Source: Moellerella sp963519845 (GTDB lineage Bacteria; Pseudomonadota; Gammaproteobacteria; Enterobacterales; Enterobacteriaceae). Taken from it: DNA of 64,000 bases. Below the pieces are notes generated by a model that did not search any database, was not told the origin of the DNA, and saw nothing but the letters and a program-made list of their open reading frames with translations. The stretch is taken from assembly GCA_963519845.1 (NCBI GenBank), contig CAUQNX010000013.1, forward strand, positions 1 through 64,000. Direction: 5' to 3'. Below are positions 27,605 to 36,349 of the stretch, in pieces. The first letter of the stretch is position 1. Every line of letters starts with the position of its first letter. The translations under genes were made by a program, and so were the position numbers.

Positions 27605-27642
27605 ATCCGGTGATACTAGTTAAATAGTATGCCGGATTTTTA
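27605..27642 (+). terminator. glmS terminator
   Basis: ATCCGG and ATACTA (27605-27618) pair with TAGTAT and CCGGAT (27625-27637) across one small mismatch; five T residues follow. About 60 bp after the glmS stop. Confidence 0.85.
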
Positions 27643-27899
27643 TGACTTAATACGTCCATTTTTGATAATAAAGCTGTTATAACACTATAAATAAATGACT
27701 TTTAAAAACGCATAAATAACCTCTTATCTATAAGAGCTATAAAAAATATAAGCCATATAGTTAAATGAAATTATTACAGTATTATTAAAATAAAAAAGAG
27801 TTATCTTAAATTTAATATTGAAAAATTAAGCTGTCTACTCTATTTATTTAAGCGCTATTTTGAGTTGAGAGATGCTAAAAGTGAGGCTTTATTGGGAAG
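27643..27899. other. AT-rich intergenic stretch, no gene seen
   Basis: About 260 bp of AT-rich sequence between the glmS terminator and the next hairpin. No open frame with a ribosome site and no RNA gene recognised. Confidence 0.5.
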
Positions 27900-27925
27900 C
27901 GGCAGCAGTTCAATGCTGCCGTTTA
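27900..27925. terminator. Hairpin downstream of the small lipoprotein gene
   Basis: Perfect 8-bp stem CGGCAGCA / TGCTGCCG with a 6-nt loop and a short TTT on the plus-strand side. It lies 22 bp past the lipoprotein stop, so it probably ends that leftward transcript and/or rightward readthrough. Confidence 0.55.
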
Positions 27926-27947
27926 ATATAAAATGACCTTGTATGAA

Positions 27948-28172
27948 CTATTTTTCTAGTTCTGTCATATTTATTATTTGATCTTTATTTATTTGTTCTG
28001 TTTTTCCAGTTTGAGCATCTTTGTAAGAGACCAATCCTGTTTCTTTATCTATTAGAGGTTTATCAGTTGTGACTATCGTTTTTCCGTCAACTGTTTTTAT
28101 GGTTTGCCCAGTTGAGCACCCTGCGAGGAATAGAGCTGATAGTAGAGATAGTAGTATGGTTATTTTCTTCAT
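27948..28172 (-). CDS. Small lipoprotein, YgdI/YgdR (DUF903) family
   Basis: 74-residue envelope lipoprotein. The lipobox LFLAGC places the lipidated Cys at residue 19; the mature chain continues STGQTIKTVDGKTIVTTDKP, and the SH3-like DUF903 pattern includes KETGLVSYKDAQTGKTEQIN. The family includes E. coli YgdI and YgdR, whose function is unknown. GGACAT precedes the ATG. It stands alone between the glmS terminator and the MFS gene. Confidence 0.85.
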   Translation of the reverse strand: MKKITILLSLLSALFLAGCSTGQTIKTVDGKTIVTTDKPLIDKETGLVSYKDAQTGKTEQINKDQIINMTELEK

Positions 28173-28507
28173 TTCATGTCCTATTATTTTTTATTCAATT
28201 TAAAAAATATAGCATAACCTATATGCCCCTATGTATATTTAATACTAGCGGAGTGAAGCGATGGTGTCATCCTATTTTTTTCATGAGAAACTATCGGAAT
28301 ATAGTTTCTTAATGAAATAATCTTATTTAGCCTATTAGGTCAGGGATACTCGCTATAATTAAAATACAACTTAAACTTTACAGCTGTTGTTATGAAATAA
28401 AATAATAAACCAAGAATAATAATACACTCGATGAAGTTCATGGAGTGTATTATCGCTAAAAAATAGTTAATCTATATTAAGATTATTATTGGAATTATTT
28501 AGGTAAT
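28173..28507. other. Intergenic stretch with a long palindrome
   Basis: 335 bp with no gene seen. It is AT-rich and should contain the promoter of the lipoprotein gene on its left side. The only clear structure is the palindrome at 28429-28453. Confidence 0.5.
28429..28453. repeat. Near-perfect palindrome downstream of the MFS gene
   Basis: Eleven-base arms ATAATACACTC / GAGTGTATTAT enclose an inner ATGAA / TTCAT pair, giving a long interrupted hairpin without a T tract. It lies about 55 bp past the MFS stop and may be a 3'-end structure of that mRNA. Confidence 0.6.
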
Positions 28508-29914
28508 TTAAGTTTTTATTTTTCTGATCATCATAGCAGCGGCCAGAGGGCAGAGGGCGAATAAGCCAAATAACCAGCGTGAGGATTGTTGAGCACCAGC
28601 AACACCGCCGGGATCGAGCAGTCCATTACTATTTACCACCACACCGACAATCGCTGCGGCTAATGCAGTCGCGTAGAGCTGGATGGTAATAATCGCCGAT
28701 GAAGCCAGATTTTCTTCACCAGCTGGCGCTGCATTAAATACGCGAAGAACCAGATGTGGCCAGCAAATACCAATACCAAAACCGACACCCGCAAGAGCAA
28801 GACAATAGATACCCGCTTGTAGCCATAACGTCATTATTTCTTGATTCGGCGTCATAAAAGCGAGTAAGAGTAATGAAATTAGAATAACAATAGGGCCGCT
28901 ACGAATAATAGTGACAACGGTATTACCTGTTTTATTGGCACTAAATAGCGCACCTATCGTCCAACCTGCGGCCATAATCGCAGTTAGATAGCCCGCCGTT
29001 AATGGCGCTAGGTTATGGATCACTTGTAGAAAGTAGGGAACATAGATTTCCGTTGTCATGCCCGCAACCAGTAGACCCATAGTTAAATAGAGAGTCCCTA
29101 AGGTTGTTTTTAGCGAATAAGCTCCGGTAGGCAATAACTTACGGCCATTTTTACCGTCGGTCATTGCTATGATTGCTAATAAAACTAAGCTGACAATGAT
29201 ACCAATAATGTTATTTAACAGACTGTCTGACAAGCTACCGATAGAAACAGCGAGCACCGAAATAACTAATAATGTAATAGCGAGGAATGGAATCTTAACC
29301 TGAGTCTCTTGCCCTGCTTTTTTGCCCGGTAATTTGGCGATTACAATAAAAGCTAAAATAATGGCAATAGGCAATAGAGACCAGAATGCCCAGCGCCAAT
29401 GACCCCCTTCAGCAAAAATCCCGCCAATTGCAGGTCCGCAAAGTGTAGCTACACCCCACATTCCCGAAATAACCCCCATGGCACGAGACCAGAGATTTTC
29501 TCTAAAAATAACGCGAATTAAGGCATAACTCAGAGCAAATAGAATACCTCCACCAAATCCTTGGATAGAACGTCCTATCAATAGACTGATCATGGTGGGT
29601 GAGGATGCACTCCAAATTGCGCCGAGAGAGAACAAGAGTAGCGCAAGAAGATAGGATAATTTAGGGCCGAAAGAGTTCAGAATTTTACTGGATAGCGCTG
29701 AGCCCACAATCGAGGTAGCAACGAATAGTGTCGTATTCCATGAATAAAATTCTAATCCCCCGATATCACTAACAACACTTGGCAGAATGGTCGTTACTAT
29801 ATAAATATTGATAGCATGTAGTGCGACACCTCCCGTTAGAGCGATGGTTCTCAATGCATTGGCGCCACTGAGTAGATCGCCCCATGATGCATTGGGTTGA
29901 GTTGTTGAGTTCAT
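28508..29914 (-). CDS. MFS efflux transporter
   Basis: Inner-membrane major-facilitator protein of about 468 residues with some 14 hydrophobic segments. The exporter-type segment IGRSIQGFGGGILFALSYALI and GPAIGGIFAEGGHWRWAFW resemble DHA2 drug exporters. The open frame begins with a TTG at 29920, but the ATG at 29914 has AGAAGG at suitable spacing. It is divergent from a Cys-rich regulator gene with a 28-bp inverted repeat between them, so it is probably that regulator's target. Substrate not predictable. Confidence 0.85.
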   Translation of the reverse strand: MNSTTQPNASWGDLLSGANALRTIALTGGVALHAINIYIVTTILPSVVSDIGGLEFYSWNTTLFVATSIVGSALSSKILNSFGPKLSYLLALLLFSLGAIWSASSPTMISLLIGRSIQGFGGGILFALSYALIRVIFRENLWSRAMGVISGMWGVATLCGPAIGGIFAEGGHWRWAFWSLLPIAIILAFIVIAKLPGKKAGQETQVKIPFLAITLLVISVLAVSIGSLSDSLLNNIIGIIVSLVLLAIIAMTDGKNGRKLLPTGAYSLKTTLGTLYLTMGLLVAGMTTEIYVPYFLQVIHNLAPLTAGYLTAIMAAGWTIGALFSANKTGNTVVTIIRSGPIVILISLLLLAFMTPNQEIMTLWLQAGIYCLALAGVGFGIGICWPHLVLRVFNAAPAGEENLASSAIITIQLYATALAAAIVGVVVNSNGLLDPGGVAGAQQSSRWLFGLFALCPLAAAMMIRKIKT

Positions 29915-29951
29915 AGGCAATACCTTCTAGACGTAGCTATAGTAAAAACGT

Positions 29952-29979
29952 TATTATCCAAGTAGTGAATTGGATAATA
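29952..29979. promoter_or_regulatory. Operator-like inverted repeat between MFS and regulator genes
   Basis: Perfect 10-bp arms TATTATCCAA (29952-29961) and TTGGATAATA (29970-29979) separated by 8 bp, in the 75-bp divergent gap. A dimeric winged-helix regulator would bind such a site on one face, and it would overlap both promoters. The neighbouring regulator is the obvious candidate ligand. Confidence 0.75.
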
Positions 29980-29989
29980 GAAGGGTGTA

Positions 29990-30646
29990 ATGAATAATAC
30001 AAGTAATTACTTTGATAACTTAAACCTTACTCAGGCAGCTGAGCGTGTTTTGTTTAATATCAAAACCAAAGGTCCTGTATCGACAAGTATGGTCGCTAAG
30101 GGTTTAAATATGACTGGCGAAGCGGCGCGACAGCATATTCAAAAGTTGATCTCTTTAGGGCTGGTGGAAGGTGTGCAGCAGGCTAAACAGTCTGGTGCTG
30201 GGCGGCCGCGGCTAAATTGGATCTTAACTTCGACTGGTCATCAAAGATTTCCCGATGCTCATGCTCAGTTAGCCGTTCAACTTATTGAATCAGTAAAAAA
30301 ATTATTTGGAGATACTGGATTAGAGAAGATTATTTCTCAGCGTGAAGATGAAACCCGAAGCCGATATTTATCGCGCTGCGAGAATTTACCCTTTTTAGCG
30401 CGTTTACAGACGTTGGCGGATATTCGTAGTGATGAGGGCTATATGGCTAGACTCGAAACTGATGGTGATGATTGGCTGCTTATCGAAGATCACTGCCCTA
30501 TTTGCGCAGCGGCAACGGCTTGCCAGAATTTTTGTCGCTCAGAATTACAATTATTTAGAGAAGTTATGGGCGATGATATTTATATCGAAAGAGAGCAGCA
30601 TTTGTTATCGGGTGCTGGACGCTGCACCTATCGGATTAAAAAATAA
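29990..30646 (+). CDS. Winged-helix regulator with a Cys cluster (SufR/COG2345-like)
   Basis: 218-residue predicted transcription factor. The N-terminal winged helix is at about residues 14-80 (TAAERVLFNIKTKGPVSTS-like start, GEAARQHIQKL recognition helix, GRPRLNW wing). The C-terminal sensor domain has Cys169, Cys172, Cys178, Cys182 and Cys212 in DHCPICAAATACQNFC and GAGRCTYRI. SufR-type relatives use such cysteines to bind an iron-sulfur cluster; the spacing here is not the textbook SufR one. It is divergent from an MFS exporter. Likely a redox-, metal- or cluster-sensing repressor of that exporter. Confidence 0.8.
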   Translation: MNNTSNYFDNLNLTQAAERVLFNIKTKGPVSTSMVAKGLNMTGEAARQHIQKLISLGLVEGVQQAKQSGAGRPRLNWILTSTGHQRFPDAHAQLAVQLIESVKKLFGDTGLEKIISQREDETRSRYLSRCENLPFLARLQTLADIRSDEGYMARLETDGDDWLLIEDHCPICAAATACQNFCRSELQLFREVMGDDIYIEREQHLLSGAGRCTYRIKK

Positions 30647-30663
30647 ATTATCTATATTATTGG

Positions 30664-31254
30664 TTATTTATTTGAGCGCTCTGTTGTTGAGCTGTTTTTA
30701 GCTTTTTTATATGAGCACCAACCATAAAAAATACCGGCGATAGCTCCCGCAATATGCGATTCGGTAGAAATATATTGCTGACCCGGTAATAGACCCGTGG
30801 CCATGCCGCTAAAATAGATTAATACTACTAAACCAATAATAATATCAATGGCTTGACGTCGTAAAACTCCCTGTGTCAGTAACAGAGCCCATAGACCGAA
30901 GATCCAACCACCGGCACCAATATGGATAGCATCACGGCCGATGATCCATACCATCAATCCGCCCACAACAATGATAAATAGCGAAGCATAAATATATTGT
31001 TTTAAGGATTGAGAGAGTAATAAGGCACTTAATATCAGTAATGGCGGTAAATTACTGAACAGATGCCCCCAACTTCCATGGATAAAGGGGGCGAAAAATA
31101 TGCCGATTAGGCCTTCGCTAGTGCGGGGTAATATACCCCATTGAGTTATTCCAATCAGGCTATTGATGAGTTGTATAAATATCAAAAATATCGTTAATAG
31201 AGATAAAAATAGGAAACGTTGTTTTAACCAAATTTTTAGCGGTGCAGTTTTCAT
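30664..31254 (-). CDS. Rhomboid-family membrane protein lacking the catalytic serine
   Basis: 196-residue inner-membrane protein with about six helices. Rhomboid landmarks are present: HLFSN (His64, Asn68) in TM2 and the TM6 catalytic-type His167 in SHIAGAIAG. The TM4 motif normally G-x-S-G reads HIGAGGWIFG; the codon for residue 115, where the nucleophilic Ser belongs, is GGT (Gly). It should therefore bind but not cleave membrane proteins. Last gene of a leftward cluster, 37 bp after the giant ATPase gene. Confidence 0.85.
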   Translation of the reverse strand: MKTAPLKIWLKQRFLFLSLLTIFLIFIQLINSLIGITQWGILPRTSEGLIGIFFAPFIHGSWGHLFSNLPPLLILSALLLSQSLKQYIYASLFIIVVGGLMVWIIGRDAIHIGAGGWIFGLWALLLTQGVLRRQAIDIIIGLVVLIYFSGMATGLLPGQQYISTESHIAGAIAGIFYGWCSYKKAKNSSTTERSNK

Positions 31255-31291
31255 CAGTTTATCTTCAATAGTATTATCATTTTGATATCAA

Positions 31292-34200
31292 TTACTTTTT
31301 AAGTGATTGAACGCTTTCAACTAAATCAGCTAATTGAGCCACAACGCGATCACCCACTTGTGCATTATCACCACCTAACGCTTTGTTACGCATAAAGTCA
31401 TGTTTGATTTTAGCCCAACGCGCCTTTGTCTCAGTCGTCAGAGTACCGCGTATTTCAGATAGCTTCAGTAAGTTCTCTTCAGCGCCAGTGGTCAGTAACT
31501 GAGCTTCTCCCAGATAGTGATCATCTAATAGACGTTCAAGCTCATCTTGATTCATCACCGCCGAAATTTTTTCGCACAATTTATTCATATTACGGTAGCT
31601 GCCCTGTAGCTTAAAGGTGGGCTCAGTGCGGTATTTATCTGACTGCGCAGCGCTGGCAATATATTGCTGATTCACCTTAAGTACTACATCTCGTAAGGTC
31701 AGCATACGTTGAATAACTGAAGTGATTTCATTGATTTCAGCATCTGAATAAGGGTGGCTAAGGCTATTGGTCGAAATAGATTTACCCATAGCTTTATCAA
31801 CTAACAGATAGAGGTCATTCATATCGCGGAGAGCAAGTGGTGCCAAAATTGCATTTGAGGTCAGGCTATTTTCGATATAACTCAGTGCAAATGCCTCGTC
31901 CATTCCGCCTAATACCTCGCCAAGATTATAAATATCGGCGCGGTTGGCTAACATATCTGGGATTTTAAATACTTCACCCGATTCGGTATAGGGATTTCCG
32001 GCCATCACAACACAGAATTTTTTGCCTCTCATATCATAGGTTCTGGTTTTTCCTTTCCAGACACCTTCGATACGGCGAGTACCATCACACAGAGAGATAA
32101 ATTTTTGCAAGAATTCTGGATGAGTATGTTGAATATCATCCAAATACAGCATAACGTTATTGCCCATTTCTAAAGCTAGATTGAGTTTTTCCAGCTCTTG
32201 CTTGGCGGTTGCGTTCGGCGCTTGTTCAGGATCGAGAGATAACACGTCATGGCCAAGTGCAGGGCCATTAATTTTCATAAAGATCAAACCGAGACGATTA
32301 GCCACATACTCCATTAAGGTGGTTTTACCATAGCCAGGAGGTGAGATCATCAGCAATAGACCCATAAGGTCGGTGCGTTTCCCCTCGCCCAAGGCACCTA
32401 TTTGTTTGGCCATATTATCGCCAATAATAGGTAAGTAGACGTCATTGATGAGCTTATTACGTACAAATGAGCTTAATGGCTGAGCTTTAAACTCATGTAA
32501 TCGAATACGTTGGCGCTCTTCAGTTAGCACTTGCTGGCGTAACTCTTGATAGTGACGAAAGTTGGGAATAAAGCGCTTCCGCTGTTTACGCATACGGCCA
32601 AAATAATCATCTAAACTGAGATGCAGCGTACTATTTTGAATTAGAGGATGTTCACCCAGTAGATCTGTCACTTTAAAGTAGAGATCGACCTCACTATAAC
32701 GAGCCACAGCCCCTTTTTCAGTGATAATAACGGCGATAGCACCGGGAATATAAGGAATTAAATGCGAATATTCGCTGCGTGAACATAATCCGCGTAACCA
32801 ATTTTCGATCAGTGCCCAGCGTTGAGCCAAGCGCTGTCCTAAATTCTGCTGCGAGCGATTAAAATCAATCCACATATGGGATTTTTCAAGTTCGGCTTGT
32901 AAGCTCTCAGTAAGCTCACGTGCATATTTGCTGTAGACCAGTTCAACTGGGGTTCTAGCTAGTGCAAAGCTAAGATATTCAGCAGCCTGCGCGCGTTGAT
33001 AACTGGCACAAGCGATTGGATGCCGATCTAAAAATAGGCTTATATCCGCTTCTATTTCAGCTTGTAGATCATTTAAAGCATCATCATTATGAAACAGCTG
33101 GCGAATATTCATCGATGTTCTGGCGCGTTCTGGCCAGAGCGCAGCTTGTTCTTCGTTTTGTACCTGTTCCCAAAAAAGGGTGGCGATAGCGCGAGAGGTT
33201 GGGTTAAATCGCAGTAAATCAGCACTTTCCCCCACGGGAATTAATTTTTTCAAGATCGCGATAGCATCATGATCATGAATTCCCTTTTCATAACCTTCTT
33301 TATAACGAGGGGCGGCAAAATCGCGAACGGTTTTTTCCAGCTTTTCTGGATGAGCCAACTCGGCTTTTAATTGATCGAAGGTAAGACCCTCTTCGCGTTT
33401 GCTGGCGGCATAAATAATTGAATAAGCGAGATATTCGGCACGATAAACAGAAGCCGATTCAGACTCTAATGAGACCGACCAATAGTCTTGTAGCGCCTCT
33501 AATTCAGGGCTAAATATTGGTTCTTGATAATCTGTGCCGGTTAAATATAACCACAGTTTATTTTCTTTCGGTAAAATTGTTAGATCAGGTTCTTGGGTAT
33601 TCACGCTAAAACGGTGACGAGGCCCAAGTTTGATAATACTGCCGCCTTCTTCAAAGATATCGGTTTTATCTCTGAGGCTACGAATTGCCTGATCACGTGC
33701 GGCTTTTAGTTGAGCATCAATATCATCGGCTTTAACGTTATTTTTAAGTTCTCTTAGTTTCGCAATGATTTCGCGTGTTTTTAGGCTGAGTGGATCAGCA
33801 GCAAAAAAGGCATTTAGCTCATCTAATGAGGTTAATCGACTCGTTCGACGTTGCAGACTATCCAATAAACGCTCAGCTGCAGTTTGTAGATTATGGGATC
33901 GCCGTTGGCGTTCATCTAATAGCGCTTGCTTATGGGATTCGAAGGTTTCCAGCAATTCATCGCGCTTCGCCAGTATGTCATCTAAAAACTCATCATGGGC
34001 ACTGAATTGGCTTTCAAGTTCTTCCAACTGTACTAGCAATCGTGATAACTGATCATCACAACGCTCAGGATCGCTAGCCATTGAGAGCGCATTGGTAATA
34101 CTTTGGCTAAATAATCTAAATTGAGCACTAAATTGCGCCACGGATTCAACCGAACTTTGCTCTTTACGTTTCTGCTGTAATCGCGCTCGAGATTGATTTA

Positions 34201-36229
34201 GCTTGGCATAAATCTCTGAGATAGAATCAATAATCTGAGTCTGTTGAGTGGTATCTTCAAATTTAAGTGACGCCATCAGATTCGATAACATATCCAAATC
34301 AGCAGATAAGGTTTCTATTCCCACAAGAGGCTCTTCAAGTTGAGCACTGGTGGTGGCTTTGAGGATTTGCTGTTCTTGTATTTGTAATTGCTCAATAAAA
34401 GGTTGGAGCGCTTTTTTACTAGCAAGAAAATCAGCGGTGGCTTGTGATACTCTTTGCTGGGCAGCGGTAATCTCACTTTCCATTTTTTCCAGTTGTGAAA
34501 TATCCATATAACGGAACTCACGCAAGGAGATAAGATGGCCGCGTTGAGCATTGAGATCGTTCAATCCATCAACAAATTGTTGGATATCGTTCCAGCTATC
34601 CGGCAGCATCAGCGACATCATGGATTTTTGGCGACTTATCGCTTCACTCATCGCTTTGGCTGATTGGCGTCGAATACTCTCAACTTTTTCATACTCATCT
34701 AGTACCCGCTCACTGGTTTGAGCTATCTCTTTAAGCAGTTCGCTCAGGCCTAAACTCTGAGCATCATTAAGCCAGTAATAGATATCAATCAGGCGTCTAG
34801 GCTCTTGACTGAGTTGCTCATAGCGGGCTGAGGTGATCTGCTGTCCTTCAATCTCTTTAGCGATATGAAGTAGGTCGGAAATCCCTCTAACCAAATCGGC
34901 ATTACCAATTCGCCCTAAGAAACTATTACGGCTGGGTTGTTGATCGGCGAATTCATCAGAACAGTAGGGGGTTTGCCATACTTGCATGGGGTGAACGCGT
35001 GTCGGTTCATCGCTTTCGCCTTCAAACAGCACCATCTTGCCGTCTTCCAGTACCGCGTAGCCATGACCAAGAAGCGGAATATTAAGCTTACGTTCAATCA
35101 CATTGTAATTAAATAGCGCGATACGACCTTGATTTGGTGAATAAAAAACATACATGATGTCTTCACCATTTGGCGAGCGTCGAGTTCGACGAAAACGCAT
35201 CCCTTCCATTGGCTGATCGAAGGTTTTGTACTCTCCATTTTGTAGATAATAACCGCCGGGAAAAATAATGCCGTGATCTTCCGGCAGCTGAATGCAAGCA
35301 AGGCCAATGGCATCAATACGTTGAACTGATTGGGTTAAGGTGTTGTAGACCAGATAACGCCAGCTATCTTCACGATAAGGCAGGATTTTTAATAAAATTA
35401 GGCTACCAGTTTGCACATATTCAATTTGGGCGTCATCAAGAGATTGGTTTTTATCTAATACGGCCTCACGATAAATTCCTAACCCATCTTCAGTATTATT
35501 TTCACATTTTACGGTGAGATCGCCGTCAATGGTCTCAACAAATACCGTGTCTAAGATATTAATATGGGGATGGCGGCCATTAACTGTATTTTCACGTGTG
35601 GTTTTTTGCCACTCAAAATCATAGGCGGGCGGCAACGCGATATCTTGTTCACCGCGGTTATCAATATATTGAATGGTTTTTTTGTCGCTGGAAATTGACC
35701 AACGAAAGACACGGACATCGGTAACCCGTTCACCAATTTGGAAACTCGCTAGTAATTTACCATCCCGCTCAACCATCTGAAGTAATTGAGTATTTTTATA
35801 ATAGGTATAGAGCTCGGTAAAATCTTGTACAAAGTTATTGATACTGAGAAAGGAGTCTTCTAATGGAACGGCTTCTACATCGAATTCGCCATCCTGCTCA
35901 ATTAGGCGATAGAGTGAGAAGACATCTTCAACGCGGGTCTCTTTTTTTAAGCCAAGAAAAACGTTATAACCAAACAGCAGCCATTCACCAACGCGTACGA
36001 TATCTTTGGCTTGGCAGTTATTTTCCGTTCGAATTCGAATTCGGCCGATGATCTCCATCTGGCTCTGTCCGAACTCTTCCAGTCGCTGAATATTTAGGTC
36101 AGTTGCGCGTTGGTTGAGCTGTTGACCTTGTTCTGTCAGGCGCTTACGCAGTATTTCATAGGCTCCGCCTTCTGCGACTGCACTATCAATCAGTGCCTGT
36201 TCACGGCTATTTTCCGGTTTGTCTGACAT
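31292..36229 (-). CDS. Giant AAA ATPase, 'DNA repair ATPase' family (DUF3686-like)
   Basis: 1645-residue cytoplasmic protein. Residues about 1-450 are mixed alpha/beta with many short strands, as in the family annotated as ATPase involved in DNA repair (DUF3686). About 480-880 is rich in Glu, Gln, Leu and Arg, and probably coiled coil. The AAA module is C-terminal: Walker A SPPGYGKTT near residue 1300, Walker B VMLYLDDIQ near 1360, sensor-1-like AGNPY near 1410. The DNA-repair name is inherited from databases and has no support here. It follows the flotillin gene after 120 bp that hold a strong hairpin, and precedes a dead rhomboid. Confidence 0.8.
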   Translation of the reverse strand: MSDKPENSREQALIDSAVAEGGAYEILRKRLTEQGQQLNQRATDLNIQRLEEFGQSQMEIIGRIRIRTENNCQAKDIVRVGEWLLFGYNVFLGLKKETRVEDVFSLYRLIEQDGEFDVEAVPLEDSFLSINNFVQDFTELYTYYKNTQLLQMVERDGKLLASFQIGERVTDVRVFRWSISSDKKTIQYIDNRGEQDIALPPAYDFEWQKTTRENTVNGRHPHINILDTVFVETIDGDLTVKCENNTEDGLGIYREAVLDKNQSLDDAQIEYVQTGSLILLKILPYREDSWRYLVYNTLTQSVQRIDAIGLACIQLPEDHGIIFPGGYYLQNGEYKTFDQPMEGMRFRRTRRSPNGEDIMYVFYSPNQGRIALFNYNVIERKLNIPLLGHGYAVLEDGKMVLFEGESDEPTRVHPMQVWQTPYCSDEFADQQPSRNSFLGRIGNADLVRGISDLLHIAKEIEGQQITSARYEQLSQEPRRLIDIYYWLNDAQSLGLSELLKEIAQTSERVLDEYEKVESIRRQSAKAMSEAISRQKSMMSLMLPDSWNDIQQFVDGLNDLNAQRGHLISLREFRYMDISQLEKMESEITAAQQRVSQATADFLASKKALQPFIEQLQIQEQQILKATTSAQLEEPLVGIETLSADLDMLSNLMASLKFEDTTQQTQIIDSISEIYAKLNQSRARLQQKRKEQSSVESVAQFSAQFRLFSQSITNALSMASDPERCDDQLSRLLVQLEELESQFSAHDEFLDDILAKRDELLETFESHKQALLDERQRRSHNLQTAAERLLDSLQRRTSRLTSLDELNAFFAADPLSLKTREIIAKLRELKNNVKADDIDAQLKAARDQAIRSLRDKTDIFEEGGSIIKLGPRHRFSVNTQEPDLTILPKENKLWLYLTGTDYQEPIFSPELEALQDYWSVSLESESASVYRAEYLAYSIIYAASKREEGLTFDQLKAELAHPEKLEKTVRDFAAPRYKEGYEKGIHDHDAIAILKKLIPVGESADLLRFNPTSRAIATLFWEQVQNEEQAALWPERARTSMNIRQLFHNDDALNDLQAEIEADISLFLDRHPIACASYQRAQAAEYLSFALARTPVELVYSKYARELTESLQAELEKSHMWIDFNRSQQNLGQRLAQRWALIENWLRGLCSRSEYSHLIPYIPGAIAVIITEKGAVARYSEVDLYFKVTDLLGEHPLIQNSTLHLSLDDYFGRMRKQRKRFIPNFRHYQELRQQVLTEERQRIRLHEFKAQPLSSFVRNKLINDVYLPIIGDNMAKQIGALGEGKRTDLMGLLLMISPPGYGKTTLMEYVANRLGLIFMKINGPALGHDVLSLDPEQAPNATAKQELEKLNLALEMGNNVMLYLDDIQHTHPEFLQKFISLCDGTRRIEGVWKGKTRTYDMRGKKFCVVMAGNPYTESGEVFKIPDMLANRADIYNLGEVLGGMDEAFALSYIENSLTSNAILAPLALRDMNDLYLLVDKAMGKSISTNSLSHPYSDAEINEITSVIQRMLTLRDVVLKVNQQYIASAAQSDKYRTEPTFKLQGSYRNMNKLCEKISAVMNQDELERLLDDHYLGEAQLLTTGAEENLLKLSEIRGTLTTETKARWAKIKHDFMRNKALGGDNAQVGDRVVAQLADLVESVQSLKK

Positions 36230-36279
36230 GGATAATACATTTCCTTGGCTTATTTTTTACTAAAATCAATATAATCGCT

Positions 36280-36330
36280 GGGTATATTCAGTTGGGCTAT
36301 CCCCAATTGAGGAGCCCTACTGAATATCCC
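36280..36330 (-). repeat. Strong hairpin between the flotillin and ATPase genes
   Basis: The left arm 36280-36298 and right arm 36313-36330 pair over about 17 bases with one bulge and one mismatch, around a 14-nt loop. There is no T tract in the leftward reading. It is placed 20 bp past the flotillin stop, so it probably shields upstream mRNA or attenuates ATPase expression. Confidence 0.7.
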
Positions 36331-36349
36331 ACTAGCCGCCTTTTAATGG

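Noticed and set aside
31292..36229. DNA repair role for the giant ATPase
   Set aside because: The name comes from family annotation; the context is membrane proteins and there are no nuclease, helicase or DNA-binding motifs visible.
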